This document shows, piece by piece, positions 1 to 9,021 of a DNA stretch of 16,455 nucleotides. The stretch lies in NCBI GenBank assembly GCA_034696485.1, contig JAQIWT010000677.1, positions 1 through 16,455 on the forward strand, read 5' to 3'. The stretch is from Isohypsibius dastychi (taxonomy: Eukaryota > Tardigrada > Eutardigrada > Parachela > Isohypsibiidae). Within the stretch, counting starts at the first letter, position 1. Each line of letters opens with the position of its first letter. Under the pieces are notes generated by a model that saw nothing but the letters and a program-made list of their open reading frames with translations, did not search any database and had not been told where the DNA came from. A program made the position numbers and the translations under genes.

Positions 1-10
1 TTTTGAGTTA

Positions 11-222
11 CCAGGAAAACACGAAATCCCGGCAACCTCATTTCGCGTAAATAATCCCGACGCACCCCAAGCCCCCCCCCCCCCTCAGTCGGTCGTCTGG
101 ACTCTCTGATACAACAAAACAGTCAATCACGTCACCCAATCAAATGTTTTGATCTGACTGGGCGGTGGTGCGTCGGGATGATTTACGCGAAATGAGGTTG
201 CCGGGATTTCGTGTTTTCCTGG
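11..222. mobile_element. Short inverted-repeat transposable element (MITE-like), TA-flanked
   Basis: The two ends are long terminal inverted repeats. Positions 10-66 match the reverse complement of 167-223 at 56 of 57 bases, the one difference lying near position 53. The outermost bases are CCAGG...CCTGG, and a TA dinucleotide sits directly outside each end (9-10 and 223-224). That fits a TA target-site duplication as made by Tc1/mariner-type transposases. The interior of about 100 bp holds a run of 13 C (72-84) and no coding frame, so the element is non-autonomous. The near identity of the arms suggests recent insertion or that the arms stay matched. I infer the transposase class only from the TA flank; no known family was recognised. 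Confidence 0.8.
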
Positions 223-669
223 TATATATTTTTATTCCCCCAATCCAGGGGTAGGACCGAGTGTTTGTCCTTGACCTAGCTTAGAGACGGGCTTAACAAA
301 ATATGAAGGCATGAAAAAAAATATGAAAGTATGAAATGCATCAACTATTGCGCAACATGCGAACAGCAACATGCAACAAAACTCATAAAATCATCCCTTA
401 TCTCGCTCTCACTCACTCGTTATGGAATGACCCATTCATCATCATGTCCACTCATTTACCCCCCCCCTCCCTCCCCCTTACGATTCACAGAACTGATTGA
501 TAAATTTTCGGATTCCAAATGACATGAATATATATATCATTCTGATATTTTTGGCCGTGAGCTTTCGCGTGAGTTCTCTTTGCCGAAGTTCCCTTTTCTC
601 CCCAACTGAAAACCTTTTTACTCTCAAACAAAATATTGATCGGTGTCTTTCACAAATTGAAATTTGCAG
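223..669. other. Non-coding stretch, no gene recognised
   Basis: This stretch is AT-rich with a pyrimidine tract at 459-478 (C runs broken by single T). Open frames here look like chance frames: they use non-ATG starts and have no recognisable content. If the fragment at 834 belongs to a gene that begins left of the window, this is intron. Confidence 0.4.
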
Positions 670-833
670 CATTTGCGGCATCTCATCGAAACCGCAATCA
701 GCGATCTGGAATCTTGTAAGCATGATCTGGTTATGGAAAAATCCACACTCTCTCAAGCAAGAACAGCGTTGTATTTGGGTACATCACAATTTGAATAGTA
801 CATACCCGATAGAGTTATTTAGCTACTTTGCAG

Positions 834-1226
834 AGTTTGAGCAGTGGTACGCAAGAACTTATGATCCCCACCCAGCACTTCTTGCCTCGAGTGGCAAGTT
901 GCTGACGAGCCTCGATCACCAAGCTTTGCTCGAATCTCCAGCTGATCAATCATTAAACCCAGTTTTGGGCAGCTCCAACAAAGAGAGCCCTGCACGATCG
1001 AACTTTCCTCCGAAGGTTTTGAATCAGGTGGGTGAATGGAGCCCGCAACTATGTATCCGAAGTCATTGCATCCTTGCTTTTTCAGCCAAGAGATGAGCTC
1101 GAACGACATTCGCGTGAATTCGATGAGTATTCCGAGAAAAGCCCAGAAGCAGTGATTTTCTATCGTGTCCTGACGAGAGTGGAGCAAGTGCGCCAAGTTC
1201 GGGAATACGCCGCGTCAATAAACAGG
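834..1226 (+). CDS. Candidate 3' exons of a gene entering from the left, possibly KIF6/KIF9-like kinesin tail
   Basis: Two exons are supported by splice signals and a continuous frame. The first is 834-1027, after a pyrimidine-rich acceptor ending TTTGCAG, with donor CAG|GTGGGT. The second is 1086-1226, after CTTTTTCAG, with donor AGG|GTGAGC. The 58-bp intron between them has the size seen elsewhere in the window. The first exon begins FEQWYARTYDP and is Ser/Leu-rich; the second is charged and probably helical (RDELERHSREFDEY, then VEQVRQVREY). If the second donor is unused, the frame stops at 1248-1250. If it is used, a phase-compatible open exon follows at 1352-1516 after TTTTTCAG, ending in TAA. 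A possible upstream exon is 670-715 (HLRHLIETAISDLES). Placed before FEQWY it resembles the end of the KIF6/KIF9 coiled coil, which has an EFE-x-W-[WY] motif. This identification is from memory and weak. Joining 670-715 to 834 would create TAG at the junction. Confidence 0.4.
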
Positions 1227-1351
1227 GTGAGCAATGCTATGGTAGCCTAAAAATGTGTTTCTTGGACTGCCTGCGGAAAGTTCGCGGTAACGACCTTTCC
1301 CAAAATTCCTGAAGGCTCACATTCTTTTCCTACACGGCAGCGATTTTTCAG

Positions 1352-1516
1352 GTTTCTCTTCCCGTCGAAAATTCCTTCAATCTTTTTTCTCCGTTTCAAC
1401 AACCTCATCAAGACGGATTAACTACAATAATTTGCCATCGTGTAGAGAGAAGACAAATGAGCGTATTCCCAAAAGTTGGAGGTCGAGAAACTCTGTGGAT
1501 TTTACCCTGTGACTAA
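1352..1516 (+). CDS. Possible terminal exon of the left-edge gene
   Basis: A strong acceptor (CGATTTTTCAG) ends at 1351 and is followed by 54 open codons and TAA at 1514-1516. It is in phase with the exon ending at 1226 across a 125-bp intron. The encoded tail runs from VSLPVENSFNLF to GGRETLWILPCD. I recognise no domain. An open frame of this length can occur by chance, so the exon rests on splice signals and phase alone. Confidence 0.25.
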   Translation, partial: VSLPVENSFNLFSPFQQPHQDGLTTIICHRVERRQMSVFPKVGGRETLWILPCD

Positions 1517-1706
1517 GGACCTTCTGTTCAAAGACTTGGGTAGAATCAATACTGCATTATAGCATAAGGATTTCCAATACCTGAAATGCTGCCTGCATAG
1601 TGAAAAGGTTACAGAAGCGTGTGAGCATAACAAACGTTATGAGCGTGGTGTGTGAGAGAAGCCTACTCATTCAGCATATTCTAAAATCTTGACAAATATT
1701 CCCAGA

Positions 1707-1750
1707 AAACCGGAAACCCGGTTTGCTTCATGCCCGTCTGCTACGGGCAT
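1707..1750. repeat. Two adjacent perfect hairpins
   Basis: Hairpin one spans 1707-1724, with AAACCGG pairing with CCGGTTT around an AAAC loop. Hairpin two spans 1730-1750, with ATGCCCGT pairing with ACGGGCAT around CTGCT. They are separated by five bases and followed four bases later by an 11-base C run. The pairing is read directly from the sequence; any function (transposon end, structured RNA) is unproven. Confidence 0.6.
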
Positions 1751-1862
1751 ACTGCCCCCCCCCCCTATTCCCTTGAGGGAAAAAACTTTGAAATCTTCGA
1801 AAAGTCTCAAAACATTTCATTTTCACGATGCCTGTTTTGCTCAGTATGGCCACTTATATTGG

Positions 1863-1913
1863 TGACGTCACTTTAGTTGTGACGTCATTTTAATTATGAC
1901 GTCACTTTTTGAA
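1863..1913. repeat. Three-copy 17-bp tandem repeat, each copy starting with TGACGTCA
   Basis: The palindromic octamer TGACGTCA occurs at 1863-1870, 1880-1887 and 1897-1904, an exact 17-bp period. Each octamer is followed by a T-rich spacer (CTTTAGTTG, TTTTAATTA, CTTTTTGAA). TGACGTCA is the consensus cAMP response element bound by CREB/ATF bZIP factors. The array could be a regulatory element or a short microsatellite-like expansion. No promoter or start codon lies close by on either strand. Confidence 0.7.
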
Positions 1914-1964
1914 ATGTCGGTCCGTTGACCCCGAAGCGCTCAAATGTCTGTCCGTTGACCTCGA
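1912..1964. repeat. Two-copy direct repeat, 30-bp period
   Basis: Positions 1912-1934 and 1942-1964 match at 21 of 23 bases. The shared core is GTCCGTTGACC, preceded by AAATGTC. The pair abuts the CRE-like array directly, so the whole of 1863-1964 is one compact repeat cluster. Confidence 0.7.
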
Positions 1965-2460
1965 GAACAAAGGAAAAGATTTCAATTTAATTCGATTTAA
2001 TTCAAACTGACAAATCAATGAAATCAATCAACGGATCAATTGAAGTTTTGTGAATTTTTGTGATACCAAATAACTGAATAACTAAATTTGCTGATTTCAA
2101 ATTTCCGAGGTCTGTTTGGCCTAGGATGGACGATTTATAGATCCCCCCTGGGGGGGGGACAAAAAAAAGGCAAATTGATTTGCAGCGAGTTTGATTCCGG
2201 GACGCACATCGCGGTCGATGTGAGCTGATGTTATGTGAGTCAGCTTCATTCTGATGTGTGGGTTCACTTTATGGCTGGGGAAAGAAATGAGATGCCATTC
2301 AACTAGATAGCCGGTCAAATAATTGAAAATGAGGCGTAAAACGTGAATTTGGCAAAATGGCTTCTGAGTTTCGTGTACATGTAGACGCTTAAAATCGTGG
2401 TTGACTGCTTGTTCGGCTGAAAATTAATGACACCCAGTTTATGACAGAGATCCGCGTATA

Positions 2461-2466
2461 TTTATT
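2461..2466 (-). promoter_or_regulatory. Poly(A) signal AATAAA for the ABCG gene
   Basis: The plus strand reads TTTATT here, giving AATAAA on the minus strand about 320 nt after the ABCG stop codon. It is the first canonical signal I found downstream on that strand and implies a 3' UTR of roughly 340 nt. Confidence 0.5.
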
Positions 2467-2788
2467 TTGGTATATTTGGTCCCAATTAACAAAAACCATA
2501 CAAATTATATCGTTTCTTTCAGCTACATTCAGAAAAGGCGAAACGCGTTTGTATTCCCGAAATGGGACTCGGTGATCTTCTAACAAATCTTCCTGCTGCG
2601 TTGAGTCAGCATAAAACTCATAACAGCATACAGCGGAAAATCTGACAGGTACGGGACTGGTCACGACTGCTGAGTCCTAATCGGTTTGTCACCTTCCATT
2701 GCCACAGCGCTCATTTGCCAGGCCGAAATTGGCTTAAAGCTTGACTTGTGACCTGTTTAATCTCGGTGCCATTCTGCAGGGTATTTTT

Positions 2789-5700
2789 TCAGCGGAACGA
2801 GCGAACTCGCCAGCGTAAAACAAAATAAGCAATAATTCTCAAAACAACGAAGAAAAAACATAGAATCATGAAATCAGTGTACCAATGCTCGTTAGTTATG
2901 CCCATGGCTTCCAAGAAAACACTCGCTTCGGTGAAATAACATATCTTCTCCCCTTTTGGGTCTTCTCGCGGATCGGTCTGATTGCAAATAGTACCCCTGT
3001 TTGAACCGTATACCGCCAGCATTGCACCTTCGAAACTGTACCTCACATATGACATGTATGACAACCATCTAAAATACGAAGGAATGATCTTCAAGCTGAG
3101 AAAGAATCCACTGAACAACAAAATTGGTATGGCGGTGACCGGACCCAAAAATACTGCGCTCTGTGAAAGGAGAGAATTTTAAAATACATTGAGGGGAAGA
3201 ATCATACTATATACCTCGAGCGACATTCCCGCGCCTACCACTAAGCCAAGCGATTGTGCAACGAGAGATGTCATCACGCACATCAAAAGAAATAACAGAA
3301 AACGAGTGAGTTCGAACGGTTGGGCAGTCATCCAATAGACAATGCAACCATAGATTATGGGAAAAATAACCTGCAAACATAGAAATATCGTTATCAAATA
3401 TAAGTGTTCAATGGACTGATCCAGCTTAATTCCATAACGGCATATCCGTGTTTTCTCGTTATTGTTTCCAAATTTAGATACCACGAAAAATGCAAGGAAA
3501 ACATTCAGAAAGAAACGGTTGTAAAAGTGGATGCTCTTATATCAGGAGCACAAAGAAAAGAAATCATCCGTTTTCAAAATAGAGTAATGGGGTCTTATCA
3601 CCCCCTCCTTCTTGGCTTTCACGGGTGGGGACATATTTGATTCAGTCACAGATTCGTGATACAGTGCAAGTCGTAATGAGTAAACACGCTAACACAGTAA
3701 CCTCCTATCTTCGTGGCGAACCATGGGAAGAGATTATGACGGAATAGAATGGTCCGGCTATACCATCCACATTGGATGGAAGTATGAACCGTGTATGTGG
3801 TATAATATGACCGATACACATCTTTGAATGGCAAAATTTCCGCTGCTAGTGCTGTAAATGGTCACAGCTTGAGAAAACAGACCTCTTGATTACGAAGGAG
3901 ATATTCATTCGATCGGGCTACCTATTCTCCACAAAACTAAAATGGTGGTTGACAAAGAGGGCGAGTAACAGCTGCGTGGGTACACAAGATCACCTTTCAA
4001 AGGCGGTGCAAAGACACTCATGCCCATGAAAACTGACCAGGAAGTGAACTATCGCAGCTGAAAAACACCTATAACTGAGGCAGTCTTTCTTGAAAACGTC
4101 GAAGAGGTAAAATAGCTACTTAAAACCCCGCAAAAAGATACCTGTGGTGAATGCTCACCTGAAAAGGTATGTCCGCGACGGCTTTAGCGAAATAGTATGC
4201 CTTCAAACTGTACCAGTAATTCAGATGTTCCCGAACGAAAACCCCCATTTCAAGAGGAACTGTGAAATGAAATTGTTATTCTCAATCAGATGGGGCACGT
4301 AGAACTCACATGTCAAGATTGTGGGCATCAGAGCCGTGAACATTAGGAATAACATGGAAAAGAACAGACAACCAGCGTTGAAGAACACTTTAGTCCCGTC
4401 TTCCCCAATATCTTTGTACAGAAATCCGATGAGTACTCCAATCACCACGTGGGACAGTAACCGCAGTCTGGTGAGTGTCTGGCAAACGGTGAATTAACCT
4501 CAAGCGAGAATCATAAGAATTCTAACCTACTGCATCTCTCAAAATCGACTTGAACGTTCGCACTAATAAGATTCTGAATTGAGTGGCAAAGCCAGTTGGA
4601 CTTTTCTCGTTTGCTCGTTTAACTGCTTTTATCCCGTTCAACGGACTTGTTGTAGTGTCAGTTTGCGTTTGTTCCTCTGGATCACCAGGTTTCGAACAAG
4701 TACATTTTCCGCCCGCACATTCGCAAGTTTTGTCTGCTGATAGATTCGGAACTGTATTTTGGTAGTGGTCCCTGTCGAAACGAGAGCATGCCTTCTGGGA
4801 GACTGCATCTATCAAGCGTGCGACGGTGTCCACTCCATAATCACCGCACGCAACCTCCATGACTGGATATCACACACTGCACGTCATTCCAATAAAATAG
4901 TCTTCGAGGCTTACTGTAATCTGCAGGGTTATGAAACGTTGGACATCGAAGTCCTTGCGTGCCAAGAAAAGGCACAACAAGTAAGGTTCGTCCGTCATAC
5001 ATGCATTGACCACTCGTCATCATGTAGAGCTAATAAAATAAATCGTTATGTGTGATGGTTTTCTGGAAGGTCATTCTCACCTTGTCAAACATTTCGAAAA
5101 TTTTGGCACTCGGCTGATGTATAGTACAGACAATTGTGCGCCCACCGCGGGTCAAATATTTCAGCAGCGACACGCACTGAATACAAGAAGAGCTGTCTAG
5201 GCCACTGTAAAAATCAGTTTAACTTATTTGATCGGGCCTTAAATGCTAAGATCAAACCTGGTTGGTTCATCGAAGAACATGACCGGGGGATTGTTTACCA
5301 ATTCTTGCGCGATTGCCAGTCGTTTTTTCTGACCACCAGACAGATTTTCGGTTCGTGTGTCTTCGCATTCCAAGAGTCCAAGAGTTTCCAGGATATCTAA
5401 AACCTGCCACAACACAACATTTATGGTTTGGTTGAAGCTCGGCAAACATGAGTCTGCTATTCACGTACGATCGACTTCTTATGTCCATGCGCAAGTTTTA
5501 CATCCATCTTCAAATGTGCGCTGATCATCATGGATTCGAACACCTGCAAAAATGACGAAATTTTAGTGTAGTTCCGCACCAATGTAATTTGTTGCTGTTT
5601 CTTTTGGCTGAACCAGATAGCAAAATACACGATATCAAGTGTGCCGATTGGCTGGTATCTTACCGTAAGATGTGGCATCAGGCGGTCATCCTGCATGATA

Positions 5701-6319
5701 TAACAGGACATTTTTCTAAATTCTCGGAGGTTTCTCTCTTGACCATTAATGAACACTTCTCCGCTTAACGCCCTCGTCCTGCAAAGATTAAGAAAATATA
5801 TTGAGGCACAGAAATATATCTTGCAATGTAGTCGGCAGCCAAGGGTGCAACTTTGAAACTTGGCCACAAATTCACATGATCTTTGTGATAATCGATCAAA
5901 ATGCGTTAACAACCTGTATCCCGCGAGGATGTTCATCAAGGTTGACTTTCCGGCGCCGCTTGGACCCATTATAGCCGTAAGCTCCCCCGAACTGATTTTG
6001 CCACTGATTCCTTTCAGTATGGTTTTAAACACTAGAATTCGACACTCAGACCTTCGGGTATACGAGCAATTTTTGTGAAAAATTGCGTCTCACCAGGTTT
6101 ACGACAGCTGAATTCTTTGATTGAATATGTTATGCTGTTGAACTCAATGTTAACGGCTGGTCGTTTTGGTAGATGTCTAAGCTTGCTTTCTTCGGAGATG
6201 AACATGCCAGAAGAATGTGTGTGACCCGGGGGGCTCAGAACCACGATTTCATGTGATGCTTCAATATCGCCCTCATTCTCCATGCTCGATTCTCTTGGAA
6301 GCTTCGCAATCGCACTCAT
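2789..6319 (-). CDS. ABCG1/ABCG4-like: ABCG half-transporter, ABCG1/ABCG4 type, 12 exons, complete
   Basis: Exons: 6319-6094, 6031-5914, 5778-5664, 5543-5469, 5403-5258, 5204-5081, 5029-4915, 4862-4531, 4478-4310, 4259-4159, 3370-3215 and 3160-2789. All introns are GT-AG, and the joined frame is 2,049 nt (682 aa; human ABCG1 is about 678). ATG 6319 is the first ATG after an in-frame TAG. The nucleotide-binding domain comes first: Walker [10 protein letters not shown] (98-106), Q-loop Q144, signature LSGGQKKR (199-206), Walker B VMFFDEPT (219-226) and H-loop H256. Six membrane segments follow from about residue 425, with a large loop before the last one holding an N-glycosylation site (N619-Q-T) and Cys618/Cys633. 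By family knowledge it dimerises and exports sterols or other lipids using ATP; the substrate here is inferred. All catalytic motifs are intact. The linker carries an unusual cysteine cluster (see 4748-4805). Introns are 50-135 bp, except intron 10 (788 bp). Confidence 0.95.
3371..4158 (-). other. Intron 10 of the ABCG gene, 788 bp
   Basis: This is far longer than the other introns of the gene. The donor is CAG|GTGAGC and the acceptor TTTGCAG, both on the minus strand. The joined frame across it (ADIPFQ then VIFPIIYG) matches the continuous family sequence, so no exon is missing. Inside is a small perfect hairpin (CCATCC/GGATGG, 3763-3779). I see no gene within it on either strand. Confidence 0.85.
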
Positions 6320-7018
6320 CGTGCACGCTCGCTTCGGAGTTGGAATCACATGCAGCTCAGCGTACAGCTAGTCCTGGTATCCGGTAGAAAATAACAGATA
6401 TGTCCCCGAACATTGGTTCCGGATAAAAATATCCGTACATTAGTTGAAAACAGTCGAAATCAAATCAATTTAAAATTCGTGTTATGGCGACATCGAAATA
6501 GCTTTGATGATGATACGATGAACAAAACGGGTTGGATCCAGTCATACATCTATCTACGTCTAGGAGTGCGTGTCTTCGAACTAAAACCTTTGCAAACAGT
6601 CGCTTAGCATAATGCGCTTTCAGACCGAGATCGAGATCGAAAATGTTCGTGCTCACCATTTTATGAACACTTTTATGAACCGGTTTTTAACTTGCTGAAA
6701 TTGTTCCACCTGTCGCGAACAGGATATTTACAGGTGCATTCGGCCAAACACCTTGTGAATCTGGCGTAACAAGTGATCTTTCGAAAATGACAATCAACTG
6801 AATAGAAAAAGTTACGGCTATGAAGAGCAATGACAATGTAGGTGGGTCATACGTGACTACCAGTAATCAGAATACATGCAGCATATCACCAGGTAAAACA
6901 TCAGACAAAACTTCGCAGTGGCTTAACTCGTAAAGATAAAATTGAAGTTAGGGGTGGAAGTTATGTTCCGGCCATCTGGATTTACAGTTTGCAGGCGAGG
7001 CCCGTTATCGTCTTTTTC
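6320..7018. other. Intergenic region between divergent genes, likely shared promoter zone
   Basis: This 0.7-kb gap separates the ABCG start (minus strand) from the first usable ATG of the plus-strand membrane protein gene. A CCAAT pentamer lies on the minus strand at about 6412-6416, roughly 95 nt upstream of the ABCG ATG. A small perfect hairpin (CGGATA-AAAA-TATCCG) spans 6420-6435. No clear TATA box was seen. From 6857 the plus-strand frame is open up to the ATG at 7019, so coding sequence or an upstream exon might begin earlier. Confidence 0.4.
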
Positions 7019-8755
7019 ATGCCAGTTCATTCACGCTACGAGCTTCCACTCACCGCAGTAGTCGTCCCTGTCTGTGCCCCTCATGAGCATGATGCCATAA
7101 ACATGTTGCTAGTGAGCTGAAAGCCATGATAAGATGGTGTTGCGGTTTACTCCTGGGTCACTGGGTAAGCTTGTCAACTCAGAATAGACCCTGAGCTACT
7201 CTCCATGTGCCGGTTGTCAGATAAGGTGCTGTGCGTGGCTGTTTTTGATGGTGTACCTGATGCTTCGACGCAATGATATACTGGAGCAAGCAATGGGAAA
7301 AGCTATTGACATGGGCATCACGGTCGCCGGAAAGCCAGCTGGTTAAATTTACAGTACGCTGCCCACCTCCTGTTCGGAACGGGAGCATAAGTTGATATAT
7401 TGTTCTTTCAGCGCATCAATCCAGCATATCCTTTCGACAGACGTGCAGCAGGAGTGTATGTGTTTAACAAAACTTTTACAAATCACCTGAATACAGCATT
7501 CTGGTTAATCATCGCGTCGGTGGCGTATTTTGGGTTCTTGTCCACTGACTACACCAGTTTCGTTCGTCTTGACAGTATATTTTTCCCTGCAGCCGGTCTG
7601 ATTATTGGCCTCTATGCTATATGGTGTAACATCTGGACACATTCAGTTGTTTTGAACTATCCACTTTTTCGTTACGAATACTACATCGCGGAACAAATTG
7701 TTGCCGTTGGACCAATTGTTGATTTCTATATTCGACTGAAAGTTCTGTTTGCGGGTGAAGACGACATGTATTATGAGGTCGTTGCAGGAGCCTCAAACGT
7801 ACCTGAACTAGCTTTTACTGAGCTTAGCGTCCACGGCTTATTCTATCGAAAAGTGGCGAAGCGACTGGCAAGGATTATGTGTCTGAACTATTTTGACATC
7901 ACGGATCTTTCCCACCTACATGAATGTCGCCACAGTACATCACGTCATCTGGATACCATATCGAAAAAGATACCCACCATGCAAAGGATATTCCAGCAGG
8001 AAATCAAACAGGAACATCTTGTACACAGCCTTGAAACGACCAGAAAATGTGGCAAAAACTCAGATGGAGTTCATGAAATAATAAGAGAGCAGCCTAACTG
8101 GCCGTTCATCAGTTCTTCGACACCCCTCCTTACAGTTCCTCTTGAAACCGTTCAGAGAATAGAGGCAGAGAAGAGAAAAAAGGAGAGTTTCAGTTGGATG
8201 ATACGTCAGCTCCCTCTCAAACTCGCTGACTTGAAGATGAGGATGAAAATCGCAATCGTTGGCAAGAGCCCCTCTGACGCTCTGGAAATTATCAATCGCA
8301 GACATGCTCTTCAGCGTGAGAGTCAGGAACGCGAAAGTGTGGGCAAACCATCCGAAGAAGAGGACTTGGACGAAGATGAGAAGAGGGATCTTATTAACGA
8401 GCTCAACCAAATGACTTCGGCATCGAGACTACGATCGATTCTTAGTCCATTTTCTTCTTTACGGGTGGACCGAACTTCATCCGTATCCAGCCTGTCTCTC
8501 AATGAAAGGGCCATCATGCAACTTGCTGCCCTTTACATGGCATCCCGTAACGGATTGAAAAAAAGTGGAACCGAACCACCCTCTCTCACGGACGAACTCT
8601 CCTTTATTGGTGAATACACCGCACACAAGGAATATTATCATTTCTACAGGAGAGCAAGCGATGTTTGGGCGAGGAACAACCAGAGATGTCTTGGATTTGA
8701 TTGTTTGGCGAGAAAGCCGCGGATTCATCCAAGTGAAAAAAACCCTGACGTCTAG
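7019..8755 (+). CDS. Unrecognised protein with two predicted membrane segments, two exons
   Basis: Proposed exons are 7019-7111 and 7412-8755. The donor is CTA|GTGAGC and the acceptor TTGTTCTTTCAG; both boundaries are phase 0, giving 478 residues. The large exon has no ATG before its hydrophobic region, and the frame 5' of the acceptor hits a TAA, so an upstream exon is needed. ATG 7019 is the only in-frame ATG in the open stretch from 6857, but its context is poor and further 5' exons are possible. Predicted membrane segments lie at about 58-75 and 86-106. Then comes a long, probably cytosolic tail with basic stretches, an acidic run (SEEEDLDEDEKRD, about 345-357) and a Ser-rich part (DRTSSVSSLSLNER). 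I do not recognise the family. It is transcribed away from the ABCG gene, and AATAAA motifs follow at 9012. Confidence 0.7.
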
Positions 8756-9011
8756 CGTTTTTTTCACGTATTCACTGTATTATCCTTCATGTTTTACAGT
8801 ATAACTTAGATGCACACGTGCGGCTCCGTAAATGCTCTCGTGGAGTTGCGCTGCCTTTCAAACCCTTCATTTTTTTTCTTATTATTTTTTACCAGGAATA
8901 TAGGTGCTCGCGAGAAATTCTCTCACATTAAGTGATGCCAATATACGTGATACGTGGCCAGTATTCAAGGTCACCAGAAACGAGCGACCATTCACCACTT
9001 ACGATGAAGAC

Positions 9012-9021
9012 AATAAATAAA
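9012..9021 (+). promoter_or_regulatory. Overlapping poly(A) signals after the membrane protein gene
   Basis: Two overlapping AATAAA hexamers (9012-9017 and 9016-9021) lie about 257 nt after the stop codon at 8755. This is a normal 3' UTR length and supports 8755 as the true end of the gene. Confidence 0.6.

Larger units (their letters stand above)
1517..2460. other. Intergenic region between two convergent genes
   Basis: This lies between the putative end of the left-edge gene and the poly(A) signal of the ABCG transporter gene. It contains two adjacent perfect hairpins (1707-1750), a C11 run (1755-1765), a three-copy CRE-like repeat (1863-1913), a two-copy 30-bp repeat (1912-1964) and a C6-T-G9 block (2143-2158). 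No convincing coding exon was seen on either strand. Confidence 0.5.

Noticed and set aside
478-756. 92-codon minus-strand frame
   Set aside because: No recognisable content, and it overlaps better plus-strand exon candidates.
497-1096. 199-codon open frame on the plus strand
   Set aside because: It starts at a non-ATG codon and passes through a good splice acceptor at 833 and donor at 1028. Only the 834-1027 part looks like coding sequence; the rest is probably intron read-through.
4583-5400. Plus-strand open frames across 4583-5400
   Set aside because: They lie antisense to ABCG exons 5 to 8, whose minus-strand translation matches the family closely.
7412-8755. Meckelin (TMEM67) identity for the membrane protein
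   Set aside because: A short INP-containing segment and a SVHG tetrapeptide recall meckelin, but the surrounding sequence and the C-terminal half do not align with it.
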